Origin: JAKVKY01 sp964293585
GTDB taxonomy: Bacteria; Bacillota; Negativicutes; Acidaminococcales; Acidaminococcaceae
Direction of reading: 5' to 3'
Length of the DNA: 10,761 bases
NCBI GenBank assembly: GCA_964293585.1
Contig: CAXYYS010000063.1
Location: 1-10,761 of the forward strand
The stretch's first letter is position 1, and each line of letters opens with the position of its first letter. The translations under genes and the position numbers were made by a program. The notes under the pieces are model-generated. The model was not told the origin of the DNA. It saw only the letters and a list, made by a program, of their open reading frames with translations, and did not search any database. Positions 1-6,855 of this stretch are shown one piece after another.

Positions 1-659
1 AGATATTTCTCGCCGTCCCGCTCGTAGATGAGCTTGGCCAGCTCCTTTATGTCGACGCCGTGGTACCCGTTTTCCGGAAACTGTGCCTTCTGTCCCAATA
101 ATTCCAGTTAACGTGCATTCACTGAACCCGCCAGGTTCTGCATCTGATTACCGGCATCATTAATATAATACTCCCGTTCCACATCATAACCAGCAGCTTC
201 CATCAAACTAGCCAGGGAACTACCTACTGCTGCGCCGCGCCCATGCCCAACATGAAGAGGACCGGTAGGATTAGCACTGACAAACTCTATCTGCACCTTT
301 TCCGGGTGTTTCTGGTGCAAGTTACCGTAATCTGTGCCGGCAGCTATCATAGTAGACAAAAGCTCACTGACCCAGTTCGCTTTCAGATAAAAATTAATAA
401 ACCCTGGTCCCGCAATCTCAATCCTATCCACATAAGCACAAATCAGGTTCTTTTGCAGGTATTGGGCCATCAATCTGGGATTACAATGCAGGCTGCGGGC
501 AGATTGCATAGCAAAATTACTGGAAAAATCACCAAACTCTTTTTTAGGAGGCACTTCCAGCACCACTTCGGGTAAAGGCCCCTCTTTAAATACGCCCTCC
601 CTGATAGCTTTTTGGGCAGTTTCCCTGATACTTTTGCCCAACACATCCTTAATGTTCAC
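1..659 (-). pseudogene. argS: argS, arginyl-tRNA synthetase, 5' part, interrupted by an in-frame TAA and cut by the window edge
   Basis: Arginyl-tRNA synthetase charges tRNA-Arg in the cytoplasm and is normally essential. The reading begins VNIKDVLGKSIRETAQ and holds the N-terminal tRNA-recognition (Add-1) region, then the class I start of the catalytic domain: EFVSANPTGPLHVGHGRGA, carrying the HVGH form of the HIGH signature, and EYYINDAGNQMQNLA. A TAA at 108-110 follows NAR, where the family usually has Tyr (NAR-Y-LE). Past it the same frame still reads ArgRS-like sequence (LELLGQ, FPENGYHG, DIKELAK) to base 1. The start is taken as GTG at 657-659, because GAGGAGG (668-675) lies 8 bases upstream and it overlaps the end of the DUF1934 gene; an in-frame TTG at 677 is less likely. 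Cause unknown: sequencing or assembly error, or a real nonsense mutation. Family assignment is very secure; disrupted status is less so. Confidence 0.88.
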
Positions 660-1080
660 GCCGCTTGTCCTCCTCAATTCTAATTCTTAATTGTCTCTGG
701 GTACTTTCGGCAGCACCATACAATAATTCATAATTTATATCTAACTGCCAGACGCCATCCGGCAACGCTGTAACGGCTATCGTCTGGGTCCTGGTCTGCA
801 TAGGTATGGTTAATTCTTTAGTTTTGTATAGAGAAGCCTGGTTTAAACCGGGAAAAAATTCCTGCCGGTGTTCCACATTGCCGCTACGCAACACGATGAT
901 TCTCTCCTGGTCCCATTTAATAGTGGTCGTAGTACCAGCCAAGCCCGTAAGCTCCGATTCCTGATACCTGGCATACCAGCTGCCGTTCTTTTCCAGCAGT
1001 GTGCCAAAACTCACCATTTCCATTCTTTCTTCTCCTGCCATATCGCTACTGCTACATACCGTAATCTTTACCGCCTGCAT
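649..1080 (-). CDS. DUF1934 (YwiB-like) beta-barrel protein
   Basis: A 143-residue protein matching the DUF1934 family, small calycin-like beta-barrel proteins found next to argS in many Bacillota; the molecular role is not established. Seen in the sequence: a short opening strand (QAVKITV), then alternating beta-type segments with family-like stretches such as YQESELTGLAGTTTTIKW, IIVLRSGN and an aromatic FFPG turn, and a final LRIRIEED strand. I chose ATG at 1078-1080, preceded by GGAGAG at short spacing, because it gives the usual family length and a beta strand right at the start. An in-frame TTG at 1149 would add 23 charged residues with no family counterpart, and its AAGGAG sits only one base away. 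The gene lies 92 bases after the unknown-function gene (23 if the TTG start is used) and overlaps the argS start, so the three are probably one transcript. The start is the main uncertainty. Confidence 0.75.
   Translation of the reverse strand: MQAVKITVCSSSDMAGEERMEMVSFGTLLEKNGSWYARYQESELTGLAGTTTTIKWDQERIIVLRSGNVEHRQEFFPGLNQASLYKTKELTIPMQTRTQTIAVTALPDGVWQLDINYELLYGAAESTQRQLRIRIEEDKRREH
668..675 (-). promoter_or_regulatory. Ribosome binding site deciding the argS GTG start
   Basis: On the minus strand this reads GAGGAGGA, a near-perfect Shine-Dalgarno sequence, 8 bases before the GTG at 659. It lies inside the last codons of the upstream DUF1934 gene, so the two genes overlap by about 11 bases and may be translationally coupled. 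It argues against the TTG at 677, which would start upstream of this site. Confidence 0.75.
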
Positions 1081-1172
1081 CTTCTCTCCATATAAAACAA
1101 CCGGAGCTCGTTCCCTTTCGTCTGTCTCTTCGCCGTCGAAAAAGAGCAAGCTCCTTCAATTGTCAAGTTTCC

Positions 1173-1616
1173 TTAACGCATGTTTTCAATAAAATCTTCA
1201 AATGTATTAATTAAAACCTTGTGGCCTATAACTTTTAAATCACGAAGCGTCGTACCGTAGGAATCATACCACTTGTCAGCCATTTCCATCTTCAGGCCTT
1301 CTACCTCGTATTCTTTAATCATCTTAACGATGAACCGGTTAATCTCACCGGTCTCTTTATTAATCACGTTAAGAGGAATGATACGCGTTTCCGGTTCAAA
1401 AGATTCTACAACCACATCCCAGCCTCCTGGAATGGGTGGCTGCCTGGTAGCCTTAATAAAATAATTTTCCGCAAAACCCACATAGCCATCCATAGCGTTA
1501 TACAGTTTAGCCTTTTTGAGCGGATACCCGTTCTCGTTACCCCATTTAACAATCTCAGCACCTACTTCATTATTATGGATGATGCTGGAAAGCGTACCGG
1601 TCTTTACCACTGCCAT
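1173..1616 (-). CDS. Conserved-looking protein of unknown function, 147 aa
   Basis: I do not recognise this family. It has a good gene start: ATG at 1614-1616 with AAGGAGG (1624-1630) 7 bases upstream and a strong promoter at 1691-1719. The protein is soluble by eye, with no signal peptide or membrane segment, and is rich in acidic and aromatic residues. Visible landmarks are an N-terminal helix-like part with VGAEIVKWGNENGYPLKK, a Tyr/Phe-rich middle (YNAMDGYVGFAENYFIKA), a Pro/Gly turn (RQPPIPGGWDVV) and an acidic C-terminal part ending FEDFIENMR. NKETGEINRF looks like a beta hairpin. It is the first gene of a likely run with DUF1934 and argS, and it is divergent from cysE. Its codon use resembles the neighbouring genes, so recent transfer is not indicated. 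No function is proposed. Confidence 0.75.
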   Translation of the reverse strand: MAVVKTGTLSSIIHNNEVGAEIVKWGNENGYPLKKAKLYNAMDGYVGFAENYFIKATRQPPIPGGWDVVVESFEPETRIIPLNVINKETGEINRFIVKMIKEYEVEGLKMEMADKWYDSYGTTLRDLKVIGHKVLINTFEDFIENMR

Positions 1617-1690
1617 ATATGTTCCTCCTTCAGATGTGCACGGCCAACGCCGGCAGCTAAAAGTAAATTTAGAATAATTTAATCCTTATT

Positions 1691-1719
1691 ATTTTACCCC
1701 AAGGAGAGAAATATTGCAA
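1691..1719 (-). promoter_or_regulatory. Sigma-A-type promoter for the unknown-function / DUF1934 / argS run
   Basis: On the minus strand: TTGCAA (1714-1719), a 17-base spacer, then TAAAAT (1691-1696). Each box is close to consensus and the spacer is optimal. The predicted transcript starts near 1684, leaving a leader of about 68 bases before the ATG at 1616. It sits back to back with the cysE promoter; the two -35 boxes are only about 20 bases apart. Confidence 0.6.
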
Positions 1720-1739
1720 TCACCTCCGGGCATTTTTCA

Positions 1740-1768
1740 TTTACAAGGGCTGGCATTTATGATAGAAT
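1740..1768 (+). promoter_or_regulatory. cysE promoter, extended -10
   Basis: TTTACA (1740-1745), a 17-base spacer, and TAGAAT (1763-1768) preceded by TG one base upstream (1760-1761), an extended -10. Start of transcription is expected near 1775, giving a leader of about 28 bases. That is too short for a T-box or other cysteine-sensing leader, so none is proposed here. Confidence 0.6.
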
Positions 1769-1802
1769 ATCAAAGATTTAGTAAAGACAAAGGAGTCCTG
1801 TC

Positions 1803-2495
1803 ATGTTTGAAGAGATGAAAGAAGATATTAACGCCGCTATGCGCCGCGATCCCGCTGCCAAATCCAGGCTGGAGATTGCGCTGTGTTATCCCGGCCTGCA
1901 TGCCATTTGGCTCCACCGTATCGCTCACCATTTTTATTTAAAAGGCTGGGTGCTGCTTCCCAGGATGATTAATGCTTTTTCCCGGTTCATGACCGGTTGT
2001 GATATCCATCCAGGCGCTAAGCTTGGCCGCGGCTTGTTCATAGACCATGCCACTGGACTTGTTATCGGCGAAACTACTGAGCTGGGTACCAATGTTACTT
2101 TGTACCAGGGCGTGACTCTGGGCGGCACCGGTAAAGAAAAGGGCAAACGTCATCCTACTATCGGCAATAACGTGGTTATCTCTTGCGGCGCCAAAGTTTT
2201 GGGGTCCTTTAAGGTAGGCGATAACAGCAAGATCGGTGCAGGCAGTGTGGTCTTGCACGAAGTACCTCCAAATTCCGTGGTCGTAGGCATTCCCGGACGT
2301 GTGGTAGCCATGCATGGCGTGAAAGTGAACAGCGCTAACGTGGATGCCGATTCCCTTATTGATTTAAACCATAACCAGCTGCCAGACCCGGTAGCAGATT
2401 ACGAAGAAAAACTGAACGAACACCTGGAAGCGATGCAGAAACGCTTAGATACCCTGGACGCTCTCATTGACAAATATAAAGAACAGCATCCATAA
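1803..2495 (+). CDS. cysE: Serine O-acetyltransferase (CysE/EpsC type)
   Basis: Catalyses acetyl-CoA + L-serine to O-acetylserine, the first step of cysteine synthesis, in the cytoplasm. The 230-residue length is normal for the EpsC-like form, which is shorter at the N-terminus than E. coli CysE. Residues 1-60 form the helical N-terminal part (RRDPAAKS, LHRIAHHF). From about 65 a left-handed beta-helix of hexapeptide repeats follows, with the catalytic pair Asp67 (CDIHP) and His82 (IDHATG) at the same 15-residue spacing as in E. coli. The acetyl-CoA/serine loop is GVTLGGTGKEKGKRHPTIG (103-121). The beta-helix ends near GIPGRVV (163-168). A tail with DLNHNQLPDP and a coiled-coil-like end (about 196-228) closes the protein; in this family the C-terminal tail mediates cysteine feedback. 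AAAGGAG (1789-1795) lies 7 bases before the ATG. It is a single-gene unit with its own promoter and terminator. Confidence 0.96.
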   Translation: MFEEMKEDINAAMRRDPAAKSRLEIALCYPGLHAIWLHRIAHHFYLKGWVLLPRMINAFSRFMTGCDIHPGAKLGRGLFIDHATGLVIGETTELGTNVTLYQGVTLGGTGKEKGKRHPTIGNNVVISCGAKVLGSFKVGDNSKIGAGSVVLHEVPPNSVVVGIPGRVVAMHGVKVNSANVDADSLIDLNHNQLPDPVADYEEKLNEHLEAMQKRLDTLDALIDKYKEQHP

Positions 2496-2499
2496 GTTT

Positions 2500-2566
2500 A
2501 AAAAACTAAAAACAGCAGCGGCCATGTAGGTTGTTATACCTCATGCTGTCGCTGCTTTTTTATGCT
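2500..2566. terminator. Bidirectional rho-independent terminator between cysE and the CHAD gene
   Basis: The stem runs from AGCAGCG (2514-2520) to CGCTGCT (2550-2556), continues through CATG/CATG and AGG/CCT with a small internal loop, and closes on a TTGTTAT-type loop. On the plus strand it is followed by TTTTTT; on the minus strand by TGTTTTTAGTTTTTT (from the A-rich run at 2500-2513). It can therefore end cysE from the left and the CHAD gene from the right. Confidence 0.75.
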
Positions 2567-2631
2567 TTTTCTGCCTTTTAAACTACCAGCGCATGACCTT
2601 TAGATTTTCCCACGCCAAACACTTAATGCCG

Positions 2632-3894
2632 TTAGGCATGACTGTCTGGCAGCTCCTGCAAAAAATCCGTCCACAGATCCGGCAACACCACGAGGATAGA
2701 TTCAGTCTTACCCTGATTCCAACTGGCAAAAGAAGAAATATCAGCCAGCAATTCTTTATCCTTGGGATTGAGTCCGGCCACTTTAGTGCCCCAACGTGCG
2801 TTAATATAATCATCATGCAGGAAACCTAACAGGTCTTGTAGTTTTTTTAACTTTCGCAAAAGTTTAGTTCCCAGACCGATTATACTGAGAGTCTGAATCA
2901 CATAACGGTAACGCTTGACCTTAATCCTGATTTTATGCAAATCTTCTATATTGCGAAAACCCGATTACTTTAGCGCCAGCTGCCGTAAATTATCCGTCCA
3001 TTCTTCCACACGCTCCTGAGCATAAGAAACGGCTTTCTGTTGTTTACGAATAAGGCCGATACTGCTTTGCAGCCACAGATAAAAACGCACCGACTTTAAC
3101 GTGGCGTCATTTAACTTGTGATTTTTAAAAAAATCCGTTGCAGCTTGTTGCCGCATACCCGTCAATACTTCCTGCAAATGAACCGGAGCCACTACCGCGC
3201 CACCGCCAACATTCTCATTGCGAATCTTATCACATGTCATCAGAGCCACATCCAGTTCCCTGAGCACCGCCAGTGATTCCGCTTCGTTCCGCCAAGTTTG
3301 TTGCCAGGTATAAACCTGCTTTTCCGGCAACAACTTCTTGAAAAAAATTAAACAGGAACGCATACGCCGAATCTTCACCCGTAACTGTCGTACTAAAAGT
3401 TTTTCTTCCGGATGAAGTAATAAAGCATGCCAAGCTTCGTTAACACCATATACCTGCCAAAGTAAATATTGTTTAACTGCCCGAAAAGCAGAGTGGGTTC
3501 TGGTCACCCTGGGAACATAGGCACCTTGCAAAAAACTAACCCGCCGTTTCAGATTGGCATCCACCAGGACATATTCCTGCCTACTGCAAAGTTTCTTAAC
3601 AACGGCCAGTACCTGGCTCTCACTTCCTGGTTCATAAGTTAGGATAAAATCCCTAACCGGCTGAATATGCGTTCCTAAAACCAGAATTCCTTCCAGCGTG
3701 ACGGCACTGATCAGACCAGATTTAGTTAAGCCGTTTAGTTTGCGTTCTACATATCGGATTTGAGTTTCACCATTAAATTTGCGCTCTACGGTAACAGGAA
3801 CAGCAGCTTTTAGCCCCAGCAACTTGCACACGGAACCAGTATAATTCAGCTGCATGGAAACATCTACCGCCTCTAGACAAATAGTTCTGCTCAT
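2632..3894 (-). pseudogene. CHAD-domain protein, split by an in-frame TAA
   Basis: CHAD domains are basic helical bundles that bind inorganic polyphosphate and often follow a CYTH phosphatase domain. Here 309 residues are read, then TAA at 2965-2967, after which the same frame continues for about 110 codons to a TAA at 2632-2634. The first CHAD half is residues 165-189 (LRVKIRRMRS) with the family's R-D/E-L-D-V-like signature at 212-216 (RELDV). The second half, after the stop, has an intact motif: DLHKIRIKVKRYRY. Together they make one whole CHAD domain, so the stop falls in the linker between its halves. The first-half histidine common in CHAD is Arg169 here (LVRQLRV). The N-terminal 130 residues show no clear CYTH signature. 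The start is well supported: AAGGAGG 7 bases before the ATG. It lies 51 bases after the dehydrogenase gene. TAA followed by T is an efficient stop, so readthrough is unlikely; nonsense mutation or sequence error is likelier. Confidence 0.75.
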
Positions 3895-3945
3895 CCTGCC
3901 ACCTCCTTTATGTTACTCGTACAGACTGAAATGTACCCGAAAATA

Positions 3946-4917
3946 TTAGCCTTTAACTTTTACTTCTGCCGGCATGGGCAAACCCTGTAATGCCGCCAGG
4001 ATATTCTCTGCAGTCAGGACTGCCATCGCATCCCTGGTTTCCAGAGTAGAGCTGGCAATGTGCGGCGTAATTGTCACATTACTCAGCTTATTCAAAGGAT
4101 GATCACCCGGCAAAGGTTCCGGATCTGTCACATCCAGTGCCGCTGCAGCTATCTTGCCGTTATCTAGAGCTGCTACCAGGGCCTCGGTGTCCACGACCTT
4201 ACCTCGTGAAATATTAACAAAACGTACACCATCTTTCATCTTAGCAAACGCCGTTGCGTTAAACAATTTAATCGTAGAAGGATTGAGGTTGACGCAGCAA
4301 AGAATAAAATCTGATGTAGTCAAAAGGTTCTCCCAACTTACATATGGCACCTTCAAATCCACCGCCTTAGCACTCACATGGCGGTTATGGTAGACTACCT
4401 CTAACCCGCTTGCCCGGGCGCGCTTCACCACAGCACTCCCAATAGCTCCCATACCCACGATACCCAAGGTCTTCCCCGCCATATCCACACCAAATCCCAA
4501 ACCTTGATGCTGGCCCCAGGCACCACTTTTCACATGCCGGTCACCCCTGGTAATATTTCTGGCCGTATCCAAAAGCAGACCGTATGCCAGATCTGCTACC
4601 GCATCCACCAACACGCCAGGGGTATTACCCACGCGCACGTGCCGATCTTTACAAGCCTGTAAATCAATATTATCATATCCTACCGAAGCCTGGCCTACCA
4701 CTTTTAAATGAGGCGCCTGGGCCAGTAGTTTTGCATCAATTTTCAGATTGGCTATAGAATACAAAGCATCTGCCTGAGCCAGCCATGCTGTCAAAGTTGC
4801 AGCCGGTACACGTCCTCCTTGTTGCCAGGTCAACAGTTGTACCTTGCCATTTAACTTGGCTAGAGCGGCCTCTCTAATCTTACCACTGCACACTACCGTC
4901 ATCTGCCGTAAATCCAT
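3946..4917 (-). CDS. D-isomer-specific 2-hydroxyacid dehydrogenase, glyoxylate/hydroxypyruvate reductase type
   Basis: This family reduces 2-oxoacids such as glyoxylate or hydroxypyruvate to D-2-hydroxyacids with NAD(P)H in the cytoplasm. The 323-residue length is typical. The catalytic domain holds VGYDNIDL (79-86). The nucleotide-binding Rossmann fold starts at TLGIVGMGAIG (GxGxxG, 155-160). The catalytic triad is complete: Arg238 (NISRGKVVD), Glu267 (TDPEPLP) and His286 (TPHIASST). The second Rossmann strand ends VVYHNRH, without the Asp that marks NADH enzymes; a basic residue here suggests NADPH preference, an inference. GGGAGG lies upstream of the ATG with about 7 bases of spacing. It follows the DUF456 gene by 63 bases and precedes the CHAD gene, likely as one transcript. 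Substrate is not settled: phosphonate, gluconate and glycerate dehydrogenases share these motifs, but overall similarity looks closest to GhrB/GyaR. Confidence 0.9.
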   Translation of the reverse strand: MDLRQMTVVCSGKIREAALAKLNGKVQLLTWQQGGRVPAATLTAWLAQADALYSIANLKIDAKLLAQAPHLKVVGQASVGYDNIDLQACKDRHVRVGNTPGVLVDAVADLAYGLLLDTARNITRGDRHVKSGAWGQHQGLGFGVDMAGKTLGIVGMGAIGSAVVKRARASGLEVVYHNRHVSAKAVDLKVPYVSWENLLTTSDFILCCVNLNPSTIKLFNATAFAKMKDGVRFVNISRGKVVDTEALVAALDNGKIAAAALDVTDPEPLPGDHPLNKLSNVTITPHIASSTLETRDAMAVLTAENILAALQGLPMPAEVKVKG

Positions 4918-4980
4918 AACTATTCCTCCCTGTATCGTCTTTCTTATTACAGGCGGCTACAACTTCCAAAACATCCCGCC

Positions 4981-5511
4981 TTAGTTACAAGAAAAAATCT
5001 GTCTGGCAAACAAGCAGGCAATCAGAACCGTGACCACCAGCTTACCAATAAGGGCAATAAACTGGTTACGCGCCGCCTTAAACGCTAAATTATAAGCATT
5101 CTGAGTATCCCTGGTACACCAGTACTGGTAAGCAAAGGCTGCCAAAAATGCTCCTGCTGCTCCGCCAATCACACTGCCCAGCACCGGTAAAAACATAGTA
5201 CCAACACAAGTACCAATCAATGTACCGCTGCCTATAAAAGTAACCGCCAGCCAGGAAATATGTTCCCGCTTGATACCCAGGTAAGAAATACAGAAATCCC
5301 AAATTTCTCCCAGAGCATAGAGCAGCACCATCAAAAGTACCGTTTGCATATTTAAATACCGAGGTTCATCCACTAAGATGTAACCAAGATAGCCCAACAG
5401 CAATAAAGTGTTGCCGGGCAGGTTAAAAATTGTTAATAGGATGGCTAATAAAATTATGAAAAGCGCCAAAATATCTTCCAGCCAAAAAACCGAAGGAAAA
5501 GCTTGTTCCAT
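4981..5511 (-). CDS. DUF456 family membrane protein
   Basis: A 176-residue integral membrane protein of the DUF456 family; its function is unknown. Hydrophobic segments lie at about 11-29, 34-46, 56-75, 87-130 (a Gly-rich pair with GSGTLIGTCVG and GSVIGGAAGAFLAAF) and 150-170. Family-like features are the LPGNTLLLLG turn after the first helix, the ALGEIWDFCISYLGIKR stretch, and the glycine-zipper-like repeats thought to pack helices. The start is ATG at 5509-5511, because GGAGG lies 6 bases upstream; an in-frame TTG at 5544 would add 11 residues, would fall almost on the predicted transcript start, and lacks a ribosome site. It is the first gene of the minus-strand run ending in the CHAD gene. 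It is divergent from the MscS gene. Confidence 0.85.
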   Translation of the reverse strand: MEQAFPSVFWLEDILALFIILLAILLTIFNLPGNTLLLLGYLGYILVDEPRYLNMQTVLLMVLLYALGEIWDFCISYLGIKREHISWLAVTFIGSGTLIGTCVGTMFLPVLGSVIGGAAGAFLAAFAYQYWCTRDTQNAYNLAFKAARNQFIALIGKLVVTVLIACLFARQIFSCN

Positions 5512-5553
5512 ACAGGACCTCCGTACCACAAAAAACACTTGCAAATTTTCTTC

Positions 5554-5562
5554 ATTATAGCA
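5554..5562 (-). promoter_or_regulatory. Extended -10 promoter for the DUF456 run
   Basis: On the minus strand TGC then TATAAT (5554-5559), a perfect -10 with the extended TG. No good -35 is found 16-18 bases upstream, as is common for extended -10 promoters. Transcription would start near 5547, giving a leader of about 36 bases to the ATG at 5511, enough for the GGAGG site. Confidence 0.55.
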
Positions 5563-5623
5563 CAGGGACTGGGGTTAAACCTTGAAACTTGTGTGAACTT
5601 TCCCATAAATACCACTTTAGGAT

Positions 5624-5652
5624 TTGTGTTAGAGAAAAAGTAGTGCTAAAAT
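5624..5652 (+). promoter_or_regulatory. Promoter for the MscS-trx run, extended -10
   Basis: TTGTGT (5624-5629), a 17-base spacer and TAAAAT (5647-5652) preceded by TGC (5644-5646). Transcription would start near 5659, about 48 bases before the ATG at 5707. An imperfect inverted repeat (5641-5660) overlaps the -10 box and could be an operator. Confidence 0.5.
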
Positions 5653-5660
5653 AAGTACTA
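5641..5660. repeat. Imperfect inverted repeat over the -10 box, candidate operator
   Basis: TAGTGCT (5641-5647), six bases AAAATA, AGTACTA (5654-5660). The arms are reverse complements except for one base. The palindrome covers the -10 box and reaches the predicted start, a common position for a repressor site. No regulator gene is nearby and the arm is short, so this could be chance. Confidence 0.25.
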
Positions 5661-5706
5661 ACTCTTAAAGCTCCAAATATTTTGCTAAAGGAACGTGAAG
5701 AAAATT

Positions 5707-6828
5707 ATGGCTGATTCTACCTTAGATATGCTCATGAGCAGCTTCAGCAATTGGTATTCTGCTGTAGGCTTGTTTATCTTTATCATTATCCTGCGCGGCT
5801 TTTACAAAATTCTTTCTCGCCATATCGCCGTTTTAATCAATAAAAGATTTAACATCGATTTAGAAGAGAACACATTGCTGGCTTTTGACAAACCTATACA
5901 ACTGTTGCTGTTAATTCTGGCTTTCTATCTGCTCTTAACCATGTCCCCTGTCAAATGGTTAGCTAATAATCCTCTCCTAGACAAGATTATTCGCAGCGCC
6001 GTTATCTTCAGCATGATATGGGGTTTGTATAATCTGTGTAACGCCAGCCACGGTATCTTTACCAAAATTCTGGCTCAGGCAGGTCTGGCTACTGATCAGG
6101 CCGTAGCCAACATCGTGGCCACGTTCTTACATATCTTGGTCGTATGTCTAGGTTTTGTCATGATTGCCAAAGAATGGAATTATGATATTTCAGCTTTCAT
6201 CGCCTCCCTGGGCATTGGCTCCTTAGCCATCGCTTTAGCGGCTAAAGATGCTTTGTCCAACGTGTTCGGGAGTCTGACTATCTTATTGGATAAACCTTTC
6301 AAGATAAATGACTGGATTAAGGCCAATGATATTGAGGGCACCGTAGAATCCATCTCCTTTCGCAGTACCTGCATCCGTACTTTTGAGCAAGAACTGGTCT
6401 ATATCCCAAACTCACTTTTAGCTAATGGTCCCATTACTAACTATTCCCTGCGGGAAAAACGCCGCATTACCTATAATTTAGGACTGACATACGGTACCAC
6501 CATCAACCAGATGCAAAAAGTAGTTGATGATATCCGCTCTTTCCTGAGTTTAGCCAAAGGTATAGACAATAACGACTTTAACGTCAACTTTTATGATTTT
6601 GGTGATAGCGCCCTCTTCATCCGAATTGTATGCTACGCCAATTCGGCAGATCAAAATAAGTATTTGGCTGCCAAAGAAAATATCAACCTGGAGCTGCTAC
6701 GCATCGTAGACAAAAATCATGTCAGCTGCGCCTTTCCCAGCACCAGCGTCTATTTTGAAAATGAACTTAAGACTCAGCCTGAAAATGCTAAGGCCGTCCC
6801 TGACAAAACTCAAGTTCCGTCTAAATAA
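5707..6828 (+). CDS. MscS-family mechanosensitive ion channel
   Basis: A small-conductance mechanosensitive channel that opens under membrane tension to release solutes during osmotic downshock. It has 373 residues counted from the ATG at 5707. Hydrophobic helices lie at about 17-36, 62-80, 95-112 and 135-154, followed by the pore-lining Gly/Ala-rich helix (SLGIGSLAIALAAKDALSN, 167-185). The MscS beta domain follows: LLDKPFKINDWI (194-203), GTVESISFRST and the conserved YIPNSLLANGPITNYS (232-247). The C-terminal alpha/beta domain ends at CAFPSTSVYFE, then a loose polar tail. The extra N-terminal helices set it apart from three-helix MscS and resemble YnaI/YbdG-type members. Start uncertain: AAAGGA (5687-5692) is 14 bases from this ATG but only 2 from an in-frame GTG at 5695, and neither spacing is ideal. 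It is the first gene of a probable run with trxB (27 bases downstream). Confidence 0.93.
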   Translation: MADSTLDMLMSSFSNWYSAVGLFIFIIILRGFYKILSRHIAVLINKRFNIDLEENTLLAFDKPIQLLLLILAFYLLLTMSPVKWLANNPLLDKIIRSAVIFSMIWGLYNLCNASHGIFTKILAQAGLATDQAVANIVATFLHILVVCLGFVMIAKEWNYDISAFIASLGIGSLAIALAAKDALSNVFGSLTILLDKPFKINDWIKANDIEGTVESISFRSTCIRTFEQELVYIPNSLLANGPITNYSLREKRRITYNLGLTYGTTINQMQKVVDDIRSFLSLAKGIDNNDFNVNFYDFGDSALFIRIVCYANSADQNKYLAAKENINLELLRIVDKNHVSCAFPSTSVYFENELKTQPENAKAVPDKTQVPSK

Positions 6829-6855
6829 ATTCTCAGTCCTACAAGGAGAATCTTT

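Noticed and set aside
1081..1172. A separate promoter for DUF1934-argS, from a perfect TTGACA at 1161-1166 on the minus strand
   Set aside because: No -10 box lies 16-18 bases downstream; that stretch reads CTTTTTC. Transcription from the 1691-1719 promoter explains the genes.
2583..2816. Alternative minus-strand reading frame overlapping the end of the CHAD gene
   Set aside because: It is offset from the CHAD frame, has no ribosome site, and the CHAD motif lies in the other frame.
108..3894. Two in-frame TAA codons as a sign of stop-codon reassignment (TAA read as an amino acid)
   Set aside because: All intact genes that end in the window use TAA as their stop, with correct family lengths, so TAA must mean stop here.
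3895..3945. GTACA/TGTAC hairpin between the dehydrogenase and CHAD genes as a terminator
   Set aside because: Five pairs and no U run on the transcribed strand; the genes are likely co-transcribed.
4918..4980. GGCGG/CCGCC pairing between DUF456 and the dehydrogenase as a terminator
   Set aside because: A large loop, only five pairs and no U run.
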